Shown here: positions 44,581 through 53,495 of the stretch, piece by piece
How positions within the stretch are numbered: the first letter of the stretch is position 1
How the letters are laid out: each line of letters opens with the position of its first letter
From: Reinekea blandensis MED297
Lineage (GTDB): Bacteria; Pseudomonadota; Gammaproteobacteria; Pseudomonadales; Natronospirillaceae
Direction of reading: 5' to 3'
Assembly: GCF_000153185.1 (NCBI RefSeq)
Contig: NZ_CH724153.1
Coordinates: 384,008-448,007 of the forward strand
DNA length: 64,000 nucleotides
The notes under the pieces: generated by a model
The model's database searches: none
What the model was told of the DNA's origin: nothing
Seen by the model: only the letters and a program-made list of their open reading frames with translations
Position numbers and translations under genes: made by a program

Positions 44581-45000
44581 ATGAACCTTTCATTCGGTTT
44601 TTTATCTGTTACTGTCACTGAACTTGTACTTCTGACAACGGTCTTGTTGCTAACCCTGTTGGTTGGTTTGGCGTTTCGGCGTATTCAGCGTCTGACGGCA
44701 GCTCTCGACCAACACCAGCGTCATTCGATGCGGGAAATCAAAATGGTGAATCAAGGGGCGATCGGTATTGGGCGTCGCTTGGCCACTCTTGAGAAGGGTC
44801 TGAAAAAGCCCGAAAAAGTCGCAGACTTTACGGCGATCCGGGCACAGGTGCTGGCACAACAGCCCAACGCGACCTCAGTTGTGAAACCTCATATTAAGGA
44901 CACTGAGGAGGTGTCGTTTGATCAGCAACCACCGTCTCATCAGCGAACCAAAGCGGAACAGGCGCTGTCGGCATGGCTGAACGATTCGCAAAGTGCCTGA
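44581..45000 (+). CDS. DUF2802 family protein
   Basis: This 139-residue protein has an N-terminal membrane helix (VTVTELVLLTTVLLLTLLVGLAF, residues ~10-32), followed by the IRQ-like DUF2802 pattern around REIKMVNQGAIGIGRRLATLEKGL (residues ~51-74) and a disordered acidic tail. It often follows cheW in Pseudomonas-type flagellar operons; its role is unknown. The 3' end overlaps the mlaA start by 28 bases. Confidence 0.75.
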   Translation: MNLSFGFLSVTVTELVLLTTVLLLTLLVGLAFRRIQRLTAALDQHQRHSMREIKMVNQGAIGIGRRLATLEKGLKKPEKVADFTAIRAQVLAQQPNATSVVKPHIKDTEEVSFDQQPPSHQRTKAEQALSAWLNDSQSA

Positions 45001-45743
45001 CCTGCGTTGCTTTCCTGCTAGGGAGTCTGTTGCTTTCTGTTCCGGTACTCGCAGAGTCTGAAGACGACCCTTTCGAAGGCGTGAACCGGGTCGTTTTCCA
45101 GGTCAATGACACCCTTGACCGAACCGCAATCAAACCCTTGGCTAAGGTTTATCGCTTTATCATGCCGGACTTTGCCGAGCGCGGAGTCCGTAACGTCTTT
45201 TCCAATCTCGGCGAGATTCGCAATTTCGTACACAATGGCTTACAGGGCAAGCTCGATGGCAGCGCCCGGTCGGCGGGTCGTTTTCTGATTAATTCGACCG
45301 TTGGTATTGGCGGATTGTTTGATGTCGCTTCGGACATTGGCATCGTTCAAGCCCGTGAAGACCTGGGGCAAACTCTCGGCGTTTGGGGACTGAACTCCGG
45401 TCCTTATCTGGTTTTACCTCTACTGGGCCCATCAACGCTGCGGGACAGTCCAGGGGTTCTGGCCGACCCGCTACTCAGTCCCTTAACCCACGTGCCTCTG
45501 GAATGGCAAGCCAGGGTCGGGATTGGTGCCTTGGGTGGGTTGCAGACCCGGGCTGACCTGTTGTCGGCTGAATCAATGCTCAGCGGTGATCCTTACGTAT
45601 TGTACCGTCAGGCTTACTTGTCGAAACGTGAGTACGATATTGCTGATGGTCGTCTTGAACGAGACGATTTTATCGACAGTGATCCCATCGGCTCAGAGGC
45701 CGATGAGTTCACCGATGAAGAGTTTCTCAGCGAAGAGTTCTGA
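44973..45743 (+). CDS. mlaA: MlaA/VacJ-family phospholipid-transport protein
   Basis: This 256-residue protein begins with a signal peptide (residues ~1-27, cut after VLA), then the MlaA pattern DDPFEGVNRVVFQVNDTLDR (~31-50), NLGEIRNFVHN (~78-88), GRFLINSTVGIGGLFDVA (~100-117), DLGQTLGVWG and GPYLVLPLLGPSTLRD (~140-155). MlaA removes phospholipids from the outer leaflet of the outer membrane. There is no lipobox cysteine after the signal helix, as in Pseudomonas VacJ and unlike E. coli. The C-terminus is strongly acidic. It overlaps DUF2802 by 28 bases. Confidence 0.9.
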   Translation: MAERFAKCLTCVAFLLGSLLLSVPVLAESEDDPFEGVNRVVFQVNDTLDRTAIKPLAKVYRFIMPDFAERGVRNVFSNLGEIRNFVHNGLQGKLDGSARSAGRFLINSTVGIGGLFDVASDIGIVQAREDLGQTLGVWGLNSGPYLVLPLLGPSTLRDSPGVLADPLLSPLTHVPLEWQARVGIGALGGLQTRADLLSAESMLSGDPYVLYRQAYLSKREYDIADGRLERDDFIDSDPIGSEADEFTDEEFLSEEF

Positions 45744-45751
45744 GCTGTACG

Positions 45752-46054
45752 TCAATCGATGTTGTTAAGTTCCACACCCATTTCATATTCCGAGTCGCTG
45801 GCCTGATCGCAACGAATCACGGTGCCATCCGCGTCCATGGCGTTGAACTGTGCATTCGGCGAGGCGATGTTGACGTGAATGTCAGTACCCACAGCGATCG
45901 GCTGACTGGCGCGAATGGACATGCCGCCGGCACTGAGATCAATGCAGGTGACTTCAACGGTTTTGTCGCTGTTGATGGTGACCACGGCCGAGGCATTCAT
46001 GGTCATACGGATAAAGTTTCGTTTTTCATCGTAAGGTCGATCATTCATGGCCAT
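45752..46054 (-). CDS. PilZ-domain protein
   Basis: This 100-residue protein is a single PilZ domain with the RNFIR (RxxxR) arginine motif at residues ~12-16 and DLSAGGMSIRA (D/NxSxxG) at ~39-49, both needed for cyclic di-GMP binding. It lies 9 bases from mlaA, on the opposite strand, and divergent from the rssB-like gene; a PilZ-type small gene stands at a similar place next to vacJ and rssB in Pseudomonas. Confidence 0.85.
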   Translation of the reverse strand: MAMNDRPYDEKRNFIRMTMNASAVVTINSDKTVEVTCIDLSAGGMSIRASQPIAVGTDIHVNIASPNAQFNAMDADGTVIRCDQASDSEYEMGVELNNID

Positions 46055-46130
46055 TTAGGATACCCACCTTTGTTGTTATCGTGCGCACAGGCTTAACCTT
46101 AATCGCAATCTCTGAGGGCTGTCAAAGAGT

Positions 46131-46145
46131 TGCGTTCAGAACGCA
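46131..46145. promoter_or_regulatory. Perfect 15-base palindrome in the PilZ/rssB-like divergent region
   Basis: TGCGTTC-A-GAACGCA has 7-base arms with one central base. It lies 76 bases before the PilZ start and 53 bases before the rssB-like start, a good place for a shared operator. Confidence 0.4.
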
Positions 46146-46198
46146 GTACGGCTAACTTTGTGCTGCATACACCATCAGTATCAGGCGGCACAGACAAT

Positions 46199-47392
46199 AT
46201 GGCCCTTAACGACGCAACTCTTCTGGTTGTCGAAGATGAAAAAGCAGTACGCGACTCCATTGTTGCCTATTTTGAAGACAGTGGGTATCACATTATCGAA
46301 GCCGCCAACGGGTCAGAGGGATTGACTCGGTTTGAAGAGTCCAAGCCGGATTTGGTGATCTGTGACCTGAGAATGCCCGGTATGGACGGGCTGCATCTGC
46401 TGAACCGAATCATGGAGTCGACCGACGAAACGCCGGTTATAGTGGTGTCCGGCGCCGGGGTCATGACGGACGTGGTGGAAGCGCTGCGCTTAGGTGCCGC
46501 GGATTATCTGATGAAGCCTGTGGTAGACCTGAGCGTTCTCGAGCATTCAGTCGAGCGCGCGCTGGAGCGCAGTCTGTTGTTCAAAGAAAACTATCGCTAT
46601 CGACAGGAACTGGAACAGCGTAATCAGGAGCTGCAGGACCATGTCGATCGACTGAAGCTGGATCTTCAGGCGGGTCGGGCGGTGCAGCAGCGGCTGTTAC
46701 CGCGATTCCAGCTTCAGCAAGGTGGTTATACCGTTCGGCATGACATGGAGCCCTCGACCTACCTGAGTGGCGATCTGGTCGATTATTTTGAGCTCGGCCC
46801 GAACCAGCTGGTCTTCTACATTGCGGATGTGTCCGGTCACGGCGCCAGTTCCGCCTTGATTACGCTGCTTATCAAGACTCAGATTGACCGGTATCGGGAT
46901 GAACTCGAAAACGATACCTCTGACATTGTGACCAATCCGGGCCAGGTGTTGCGGCAGATCAACCTGGAGTTACTGAAGACTCAGACTGGTAAGCATGCCA
47001 CCATGTTTTATGGTGTCATCGATACTCAGGAAGACCGTTTGGACTATGCCATTGCCGCTCACTTTCCTGCACCGGTCATTAGTTTCGAGCATGCCGGACA
47101 GGCAATCCAACCGGAAAGTCTGGCCGTAGGTTTATTTGACGATTCCGGGTATGAGACTCGGCACGTGTCTCTGAAGGGGTTCAGACAATTGACACTTCTA
47201 TCGGATGGGATCTTTGAACTAATGGATGAGGCATCTTTATCGGAAAAAGAGGCACGGTTGCTTGAGTTAGGCACGGACCCCACTCATACTATGCACGATT
47301 ATCTCGCCCGGTCGCGTCAGGTCGGTAAAACCGCCGATGCACCAGACGATATTACTGTTTTAACGGTTGAGAAATCTCAGCAAAGGTCGTAA
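46199..47392 (+). CDS. RssB-like response regulator with PP2C-type phosphatase domain
   Basis: This 397-residue protein has an N-terminal receiver (LLVVEDEKAVRDSIV residues ~9-23; phospho-acceptor Asp in LVICDLRMPGMDG ~57), a coiled-coil linker (~140-180) and a C-terminal PPM/SpoIIE phosphatase: SGDLVDYFELGPNQLVFYIADVSGHGASSALIT (~203-235) and DDITVLTVE at the end. It pairs with the STAS protein 3 bases downstream. The domain order equals Pseudomonas RssB, which controls RpoS by partner-switching. Upstream frames from 46130 lack a start with ribosome site; ATG 46199 fits the domain boundary. Confidence 0.85.
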   Translation: MALNDATLLVVEDEKAVRDSIVAYFEDSGYHIIEAANGSEGLTRFEESKPDLVICDLRMPGMDGLHLLNRIMESTDETPVIVVSGAGVMTDVVEALRLGAADYLMKPVVDLSVLEHSVERALERSLLFKENYRYRQELEQRNQELQDHVDRLKLDLQAGRAVQQRLLPRFQLQQGGYTVRHDMEPSTYLSGDLVDYFELGPNQLVFYIADVSGHGASSALITLLIKTQIDRYRDELENDTSDIVTNPGQVLRQINLELLKTQTGKHATMFYGVIDTQEDRLDYAIAAHFPAPVISFEHAGQAIQPESLAVGLFDDSGYETRHVSLKGFRQLTLLSDGIFELMDEASLSEKEARLLELGTDPTHTMHDYLARSRQVGKTADAPDDITVLTVEKSQQRS

Positions 47393-47395
47393 GCA

Positions 47396-47890
47396 ATGAG
47401 TAATGGTCGGGTATTGATGGCCAATCACCAGGGCAACTATGTGGTTAAGCTCACGGGTGATGTGCGAATGACATTGTGTACCACCATAGATACCTGCCTG
47501 AACACCATGGTTCAGGATCCAAGTTTTGAATCGGTTACGGTGGACGTCACCGAGGCCGATGGTATCGACAGCACCAGCCTGGGCTTGCTGGCCAAAATTT
47601 CACGACTGTCCACACCATTGATGGGCCATGTGCCGCTACTGGTGTCCGGTCATCCGGATATCACACGTGTGGTGGAGTCGATGGGGTTCCGGGATCGCGT
47701 GTATACGATTGTGTCGGATGCCGAACTCAACAAAGTTGGCCGTCTTAAGGAAGCCGACATTCAGCCTCTTGACGAATCCTCTGCGACCGAGCAGGTTCTT
47801 GAAGCTCACAAAATCCTCATGTCACTCAATGATAAAAATCGCAAAGCCTTCAAAGAGCTGGTTGAGTGCATCGAAAATCAAGTTAATTAA
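47396..47890 (+). CDS. STAS anti-anti-sigma factor-type protein (RssC-like)
   Basis: This 164-residue protein has a STAS domain with the regulatory-serine motif DGIDSTSLGLLAKI (residues ~59-72), where phosphorylation would switch partner binding, and an added C-terminal helix of ~45 residues. It follows the PP2C response regulator directly, so that phosphatase is the expected partner. The kinase is not in the window. Confidence 0.85.
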   Translation: MSNGRVLMANHQGNYVVKLTGDVRMTLCTTIDTCLNTMVQDPSFESVTVDVTEADGIDSTSLGLLAKISRLSTPLMGHVPLLVSGHPDITRVVESMGFRDRVYTIVSDAELNKVGRLKEADIQPLDESSATEQVLEAHKILMSLNDKNRKAFKELVECIENQVN

Positions 47891-47899
47891 GGAAAAAAC

Positions 47900-48937
47900 G
47901 TGTCTGAATCCTCAGGGAATCCGTCCTATCAGGTGACGGTACTCGGCGGTGGGAGCTTTGGTACTGCCATTGCCAACATTGCTGCAATGAACAACCACAA
48001 CGTGACGCTGTGGATGCGCAGTGAGAAACAGGCGGAGGACATCCGTCAGAATCGTGAAAACGCCCGCTATCTGCCGGGATATCAGTTGCACAAAAACCTA
48101 ACCCCGTCTCTTGATCTGAAAAGCGCCGTCAGTGGAGCGGACTATGTGTTTGTTGCCGTACCCAGCAAAGCTTTTCGGGCTGTGGTCGAAGAGTCGGTTC
48201 CGTACCTGGCGGATCACGCACGACTGATCAGTTTGACCAAAGGTATTGAACCGCACAGCTTTAAACTGATGAGTCAGATTCTGCAGGAGGCCGCACCAAC
48301 CCATGAAATCGGTGTCATTTCAGGGCCAAACCTGGCTAAGGAAATTGCTGAGAACCAGATTTCCGCCACGGTTGTCGCTTCTTACAGTCAGGCTCTGAGG
48401 CAATCCATACAGGAAATGTTGAGCTGTGGCTCGTTTCGGGTCTACGGTAATCCGGATATCTATGGTGTTGAGATGGCCGGTGCGATCAAAAACATCTATG
48501 CCATCGTCTCTGGCTTGGCAACGGCGCTGGGGATGGCCGATAACACCCGTGCAGCGATTATTACCCGCTCTTTAGCGGAAATGTCCCGTTTTGCCGTTCG
48601 ATTAGGGGCGAACCCAATGACGTTTCTGGGGTTGGCCGGGGTTGGAGACCTGATTGTAACCTGCTCATCTAAGCTCAGTCGCAACTATCGGGTGGGCTAT
48701 TACATTGGTGAAGGCCTGACCCTGAAACAAGCCATTAAAAAGATCGGCGAAACCGCAGAAGGCATCAATACATTACGAATGGTCCATGACAAAGCGGCCG
48801 AGTTGGGTATATATATGCCATTGGTGAAAGGGTTGTTTTCAATCATCTATGAAGACATGCCCATCGAAGCCATTGCCAGTAAACTGATGTCCGGGGATCT
48901 GGCACAGGATGTAGAATTCATGTCTGCCGGAATTTAA
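47900..48937 (+). CDS. gpsA: Glycerol-3-phosphate dehydrogenase [NAD(P)+]
   Basis: This 345-residue cytosolic enzyme makes sn-glycerol 3-phosphate from dihydroxyacetone phosphate for phospholipid synthesis. Motifs: VLGGGSFGTAIANIAA (residues ~14-29, nucleotide site), AVPSKAFR (~84-91), SLTKGIE (~114-120), ISGPNLAKEI (~143-152) and GAIKNIYAIVSGLATALGMADNTRAAIITRSLAEM (~194-228). GTG start at 47900 with AAGGAA upstream. It links the two glycerol-phosphate routes with glpK at 18275. Confidence 0.96.
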   Translation: MSESSGNPSYQVTVLGGGSFGTAIANIAAMNNHNVTLWMRSEKQAEDIRQNRENARYLPGYQLHKNLTPSLDLKSAVSGADYVFVAVPSKAFRAVVEESVPYLADHARLISLTKGIEPHSFKLMSQILQEAAPTHEIGVISGPNLAKEIAENQISATVVASYSQALRQSIQEMLSCGSFRVYGNPDIYGVEMAGAIKNIYAIVSGLATALGMADNTRAAIITRSLAEMSRFAVRLGANPMTFLGLAGVGDLIVTCSSKLSRNYRVGYYIGEGLTLKQAIKKIGETAEGINTLRMVHDKAAELGIYMPLVKGLFSIIYEDMPIEAIASKLMSGDLAQDVEFMSAGI

Positions 48938-48947
48938 GGAAATAATC

Positions 48948-49217
48948 ATGGAACAAAAAGAACAGCGAGAACATCATCTGATCCGACTGCTCTATATGGT
49001 GCTGTTTTGGATTTTCCTCCGAGTCAGCCTGTTTGTAACTGGTCTGATCGCCATTATTCAATGGGTTATTCTCTGGTTTCAGGATGAGCCAATTGAGTCA
49101 CTGTTAAACTTTGCCGGGTCGCTGAAGCAGTTTCAGGCTCAGATCCTGGCGTATCTGACGTTTAAATCCGAAGAGAAAGTCTTTCCCTTTACGGACTGGC
49201 CAGAGCCTGAGGAATGA
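48948..49217 (+). CDS. DUF4389 family small membrane protein
   Basis: This 89-residue protein has one or two membrane helices (residues ~11-45, LIRLLYMVLFWIFLRVSLFV then VTGLIAIIQWVILWF) and a C-terminal LAYLTFKSEEKVFPFTDWPE segment typical of DUF4389. Function unknown. It lies 10 bases after gpsA and overlaps sixA by 4 bases. Confidence 0.8.
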   Translation: MEQKEQREHHLIRLLYMVLFWIFLRVSLFVTGLIAIIQWVILWFQDEPIESLLNFAGSLKQFQAQILAYLTFKSEEKVFPFTDWPEPEE

Positions 49218-49657
49218 TGAAACTCTATCTGATGCGACATGGCGAAGCCGAGTCGTTTGCCCGCTGTGATGCCGACCGATCACTAACTCAGACCGGGCGG
49301 GCGGCCGTTGCCAGTAAAGCCCAGCTGTTTCCGGCGATCGAACGCTTGGTGGTCAGTCCTTATCTGCGTGCTCTGCAAACGGCTGACCTTCTGGTCGGTG
49401 AGGGGATGCAGGTGACGCATCGGGTGGTCGATGACCGGGTGACACCGGACTGTCCTTTGGAGCCGGTGATCAATGAGGTCATTCGTTCGGATGTCCGAGA
49501 GCAACTGATCGTTGCTCATAACCCGTTACTGTCTTATCTGGTTGCCGATCTGGTAGGCAACGATGCCCGTGGTATCGGTCTGGGAACGGCCGATGTTGCT
49601 TGTCTTGAGGCGGACGAATGGCTGCCCGGGTGCGCTCGCTTGTTGTGGGTCCGCTGA
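49214..49657 (+). CDS. sixA: Phosphohistidine phosphatase SixA
   Basis: This 147-residue member of the histidine phosphatase family has the RHG motif LMRHGEAE (residues ~7-14), VSPYLRALQTADLL (~47-60) and the second catalytic His in IVAHNPLLSYL (~97-107). SixA removes phosphate from histidine-phosphorylated carrier proteins such as those of the nitrogen PTS. It overlaps DUF4389 by 4 bases and the start may be either of two consecutive ATGs (49214, 49217). Confidence 0.88.
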   Translation: MMKLYLMRHGEAESFARCDADRSLTQTGRAAVASKAQLFPAIERLVVSPYLRALQTADLLVGEGMQVTHRVVDDRVTPDCPLEPVINEVIRSDVREQLIVAHNPLLSYLVADLVGNDARGIGLGTADVACLEADEWLPGCARLLWVR

Positions 49658-49920
49658 GGCAGATGAACTCTGTTATTCAAACGGCTGTTTGATCGCACAC
49701 CGATCTGATAGAGTCAATGCAAATCAGTCGCATTGGACCTCATGACAGCCACCATGAACTTTGCATTCGTCTGTGACATGCCAACCTATTGTCTTCGACT
49801 CGGTGCCGGAGTCTCGACAGGGTCGTCACCCTATACTCCTAATCGGCAAACACCGCGTTGCCCGATCTTTTCCTGTGGCCTTCCCAATGCCGAAGAATTT
49901 CGACCCATGAGGCTCATTTG
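49658..49920. other. Intergenic stretch without a supported gene
   Basis: These 263 bases hold only short frames with no ribosome site or family match. A CTATAC hexamer near 49831 could be a -10 box for the following hydrolase, but I see no matching -35. Confidence 0.5.
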
Positions 49921-50745
49921 ATGCGAGAAATATCCTTATTAGACGGTCAGGTCCGTGGGGTCATTCTTGGACAGGGACCGCAGCGCCTACTGGCGTTTCA
50001 TGGCTTCCTCGACAATGCCTACAGTTTTCGGCGATTGTCAGACGCTTTACCCGATGTCGAACTCTGGTGCCTGGATTTACCAGGCCATGGTCTTTCTTCG
50101 GCGCTGCCAGAACAGGAAGGCACCTTTATTTTACAGTGGTTGCCGGTGTTAGGGCGGGCGTTAGATGAGTTGAACTGGCCGTCCTATCAGATTCTGGGGC
50201 ATTCTCTGGGCGCCATACTCAGTCAGATGCTGGCCGCACTGGATCCGCGTATTACATCCCTGTTGTCATTGGACGGTCTCGGACCGTTGACAGCCTCAAC
50301 CGCACAGAACCTGGATCGATTTCAGAAGCTCTACAATGCGCGTGGGAAGCGTTTTCCCATTCGGTATTACGACAGTTACGATGCCTTGATTGCATCACGT
50401 GAGAAGGGCATGTTTCCGCTCAGTCGTTCGGCGGCGGAGACCATGGCCGGACGTGCCGTCGGGCTATCTGAGCATGGTTGGTTTCATCGCTATAACCGTC
50501 GTTTGCGTGATGAAAGCCTTTGGCGGTTGTCGGAGGAAGAGGTCCTTGGATGGCTTGCCAGGATCGGCTGTCCGGTAAACCTGCTGTTGTTTGATACGCA
50601 CCGCTGGGCACCGATGCGGGACGTTTTTGAGGCGCGTCAACGAGCGGTGCCCGAGCTAAACCTGCATCAGATGAATGGGTCACATCACAATCATCTGGAG
50701 CAGCCTGACGAAGTCGCGGTCTGGGTACGGCAATGTCTCGAATGA
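49921..50745 (+). CDS. Alpha/beta-hydrolase fold protein
   Basis: This ~274-residue hydrolase has an oxyanion region LAFHGFLDNAYSF (residues ~24-36), the nucleophile elbow GHSLGAILSQMLAALDP (~98-114) and the catalytic His in MNGSHHNHLEQP near 251-262. The serine is in GHSLG. The substrate is unknown; the sequence resembles the uncharacterised hydrolases of the MhpC/serine-hydrolase-like group. ATG 49921 is chosen since the protein then begins at the fold; the start has only GAGG in front. Confidence 0.8.
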   Translation: MREISLLDGQVRGVILGQGPQRLLAFHGFLDNAYSFRRLSDALPDVELWCLDLPGHGLSSALPEQEGTFILQWLPVLGRALDELNWPSYQILGHSLGAILSQMLAALDPRITSLLSLDGLGPLTASTAQNLDRFQKLYNARGKRFPIRYYDSYDALIASREKGMFPLSRSAAETMAGRAVGLSEHGWFHRYNRRLRDESLWRLSEEEVLGWLARIGCPVNLLLFDTHRWAPMRDVFEARQRAVPELNLHQMNGSHHNHLEQPDEVAVWVRQCLE

Positions 50746-50857
50746 CTGTTTAACCGTATTTCAGTTCCGGCACCAAGGTATTGAAGGAAACAGGGATGCT
50801 CTGGTTCGAGCGTCACGCTATACTTGCCGACCATTTTTACGGTTTTCAGGAGCAAAC

Positions 50858-51799
50858 ATGGGGTCGTCCCCGTCACAGCCATTTCCCGATCTGAGCCAAT
50901 TGACTGAGTTGCGGACCATTACCGACTGGATTCGCTTTGCGGCGTCAACAATGGAACGTTACACCTGTTTTTATGGGCATGGTTTTGCCGACCCATACAG
51001 CGAGGCTCGCTTCCTGGTGTTAAGAAGTTTGTTGTTGGATTGGGATGTTCCTGAAAGCTGCTTTCAGGCCGCTTTGCTAGAAACTGAGCGAGCTCATTTG
51101 TACGAGCGCATTCGACAACGGACGGTTGAACGGGTGCCGAGTGCGTATCTGCTGCAGGAAGCCTGGTTCTGTCATGAACCCTTCTACGTCACCTCCGATG
51201 TGCTCATTCCACGTTCGCCGATTGCTGAACTGATTGAAGCTCGCTTTGAACCCTGGCTTTCGTCAGCACCGCAACGTCTGCTTGATCTTTGCACCGGCAG
51301 CGGCTGCATTGGCATTGCCATGGCACGGGTCTTTCCTGAGGCGTTAGTCGATCTGTCCGATTTAAGTGACTCGGCGGTTCATATTGCAACGAGTAATGTC
51401 GCTCAGAAAGATCTCGAGTATCAGGTTAATGCCTATCAGGGCGACTTGTTCGATGGATTGCCGCAGACGCGATACGACTTGATTGTGTCGAACCCACCCT
51501 ATGTCGATGCCGAAGACATTGATGATATGCCAGCCGAGTTCAGTCACGAACCTCGATTGGGCCTGGCGGCCGGTGGCGACGGGTTAGACATTGTCCGGCG
51601 CATTCTGAGTCAGGCTCCAGACTTCCTGACTGAAGACGGTTGGTTGGTCTGTGAGGTTGGCAACAGCGCCATGGCATTGATTGAGGCCTATCCGGACGTG
51701 CCGTTTGAATGGCCGGAGTTCAGTCAGGGTGGTCATGGCGTTTTTATCATCAGTCAACGCGATCTGATTCAACACCAGTCGGCATTTAAAGCCGGCTAA
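50858..51799 (+). CDS. prmB: Ribosomal protein uL3 glutamine methyltransferase PrmB
   Basis: This 313-residue SAM-dependent methyltransferase modifies a glutamine of ribosomal protein L3. It has [17 protein letters not shown] (residues ~114-130), the SAM loop [16 protein letters not shown] (~141-156), the [10 protein letters not shown] motif (~210-219) that holds the glutamine side chain, and [14 protein letters not shown] (~229-242). ATG 50858 follows CAGGAG. The longest frame overlaps the hydrolase gene and is not needed. The PrmB-aroC order is usual in gammaproteobacteria. Confidence 0.93.
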   Translation: MGSSPSQPFPDLSQLTELRTITDWIRFAASTMERYTCFYGHGFADPYSEARFLVLRSLLLDWDVPESCFQAALLETERAHLYERIRQRTVERVPSAYLLQEAWFCHEPFYVTSDVLIPRSPIAELIEARFEPWLSSAPQRLLDLCTGSGCIGIAMARVFPEALVDLSDLSDSAVHIATSNVAQKDLEYQVNAYQGDLFDGLPQTRYDLIVSNPPYVDAEDIDDMPAEFSHEPRLGLAAGGDGLDIVRRILSQAPDFLTEDGWLVCEVGNSAMALIEAYPDVPFEWPEFSQGGHGVFIISQRDLIQHQSAFKAG

Positions 51800-51818
51800 G
51801 CAAAAGAGAATTTTAGCG

Positions 51819-52925
51819 ATGTCAGGAAATACCTACGGAAGACTCTTTACCTTGACCACCTTTGGTGAGAGTCACGGTAAAGCACTTGGAGCCATTGTTG
51901 ATGGTTGCCCGCCGGGCTTAGCGCTGACCGAAGCGGACCTGCAGGCCGATTTGAACCGGCGTAAACCCGGCACCAGTAAGCATACCACTCAACGCCGGGA
52001 ACCGGATGAAGTCCGGATTCTGTCCGGAGTGTTCGAAGGTCGTACCACCGGGACACCCATTGGTTTGCTGATCGAAAACACGGATCAGCGCAGCAAAGAC
52101 TATTCAAACATTGCCGATACCTATCGTCCGGCTCATGCTGACTATGCCTACGACCAGAAATACGGCTTTCGAGATTATCGTGGCGGTGGTCGTTCTTCAG
52201 CCCGTGAAACCGCCATGCGAGTCGCCGCCGGCGCCATTGCAAAGAAATACCTGGCGGAAACCTTTGGCATTCGCATTCAGGGGTTTCTCAGTCAGCTCGG
52301 TCCGATCAAACTGGGCTGTCCGGACCCATCGGCGATTGAGACGAATGCATTTTTCTGTGGTGATCCGGAACAATTAGTCGCTCTGGACGAGTACATGACG
52401 CAGCTGCGCCGGGAAGAAAATTCAGTGGGTGCTGAAGTATCAGTCCACGCCACCGGAATGATCCCTGGGTGGGGCGAGCCTATATTTGACCGGATCGACG
52501 CAGAAATCGCCCACGCCATGATGAGCATTAACGCGGTTAAGGGTGTGGAAATCGGCGATGGCTTCGACGTCGTGACCCAGAAAGGCACGGAACACCGCGA
52601 TGAGATGACAACGGAAGGTTTCCTGAGCAATCATGCCGGAGGCATTGTCGGGGGCATCACCACCGGGCAAGACGTTCTGGTCCGTATCGCTTTAAAACCA
52701 ACCTCTTCGATCACGACTCCGGGGCGCAGCATCAATCGTCAAGGTGAGAATATGGACGTCGTCACCAAGGGCCGTCATGATCCCTGCGTCGGCATCCGCG
52801 CTGTGCCCATTGCTGAAGCCATGCTGGCACTGGTCTTGATGGATCATTGTTTGCGTCATCGGGCTCAGAATCAGGGTGTGGTACCGCCGATCCCTCCCAT
52901 TCCGGGACAAGCCCCGGTCAAGTGA
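51819..52925 (+). CDS. aroC: Chorismate synthase
   Basis: This 368-residue enzyme makes chorismate from 5-enolpyruvylshikimate 3-phosphate and needs reduced FMN. Family marks: [23 protein letters not shown] (residues ~9-31), [24 protein letters not shown] (~46-69), [26 protein letters not shown] (~127-152) and [18 protein letters not shown] (~309-326). It acts directly after AroA, the EPSP synthase missing from the tyrA locus above, and feeds tyrA. Confidence 0.97.
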   Translation: MSGNTYGRLFTLTTFGESHGKALGAIVDGCPPGLALTEADLQADLNRRKPGTSKHTTQRREPDEVRILSGVFEGRTTGTPIGLLIENTDQRSKDYSNIADTYRPAHADYAYDQKYGFRDYRGGGRSSARETAMRVAAGAIAKKYLAETFGIRIQGFLSQLGPIKLGCPDPSAIETNAFFCGDPEQLVALDEYMTQLRREENSVGAEVSVHATGMIPGWGEPIFDRIDAEIAHAMMSINAVKGVEIGDGFDVVTQKGTEHRDEMTTEGFLSNHAGGIVGGITTGQDVLVRIALKPTSSITTPGRSINRQGENMDVVTKGRHDPCVGIRAVPIAEAMLALVLMDHCLRHRAQNQGVVPPIPPIPGQAPVK

Positions 52926-53066
52926 GGTTTACGAAGTAACGGTGGCAAGACCCGTTGATTGATGGACGTCGCTGTTGCTTCCCACAGAAGCTGTCTACAA
53001 TGCCGGCTACTGCGACCGGAAGTGTCTGCAGACAATCGATAATCTGAACAGAAAAGGAAGGAAACC

Positions 53067-53441
53067 ATGAAGAAACTGTGTTTGGTTGTTTTTGCATTGA
53101 TGGCCAGCTTTGTTTTCGCCGAGCCCGAAGTAGCCCGTCATCAGTTCACGACAGCCGTTGAAGACCGAGAGCCGGTTGATGCGCTGACGGATGCGATGAA
53201 TATCAACCCAATGTATTACTTCACTGAGCTGAAAGGCTTCGAAGGAACCGTCGTCACGCATCGCTGGATGTACAATGGCGAACAGATGGCCAATGTAACC
53301 TTTAACGTGGGTGGCCCGCGCTGGCGCGTTTACTCTTCCAAACAGCTGTTGCCGGAGTGGGATGGGGATTGGACGGTTGAAGTGGTCGATGAGCAAGGGC
53401 AGGTGGTTGCCAGCGATACCGTCTCCATCATGATCGAATGA
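53067..53441 (+). CDS. DUF2914 family secreted protein
   Basis: This 124-residue protein has a signal peptide (MKKLCLVVFALMASFVFA) and the DUF2914 domain: RHQFTTAVEDREPVDAL (residues ~24-40), MYYFTELKGFEGTVVTHRWMY (~50-70), VGGPRWRVYSSKQLLPEWDGDWTV (~83-106). Function unknown; the protein is expected in the periplasm. It is monocistronic with a strong terminator downstream and a GGAAGGAAA ribosome site. Confidence 0.82.
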   Translation: MKKLCLVVFALMASFVFAEPEVARHQFTTAVEDREPVDALTDAMNINPMYYFTELKGFEGTVVTHRWMYNGEQMANVTFNVGGPRWRVYSSKQLLPEWDGDWTVEVVDEQGQVVASDTVSIMIE

Positions 53442-53470
53442 TATCCGGTTGATACCTTCACCTTAAGAAT

Positions 53471-53495
53471 AAGCCGGTCAGTGACCGGCTTTTTT
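53471..53495 (+). terminator. Rho-independent terminator after the DUF2914 gene
   Basis: A 9-bp stem AAGCCGGTC / GACCGGCTT with a three-base loop ends in six T residues. The hairpin overlaps the stop codon of the convergent cation-efflux gene (53478-53480). Confidence 0.9.

Noticed and set aside
49733-49921. 62-codon frame in the sixA-hydrolase gap
   Set aside because: No ribosome site, odd composition and no recognisable family.
50675-50857. N-terminal extension of PrmB overlapping the hydrolase gene
   Set aside because: The ATG at 50858 has a proper ribosome site and the protein then matches the PrmB length.
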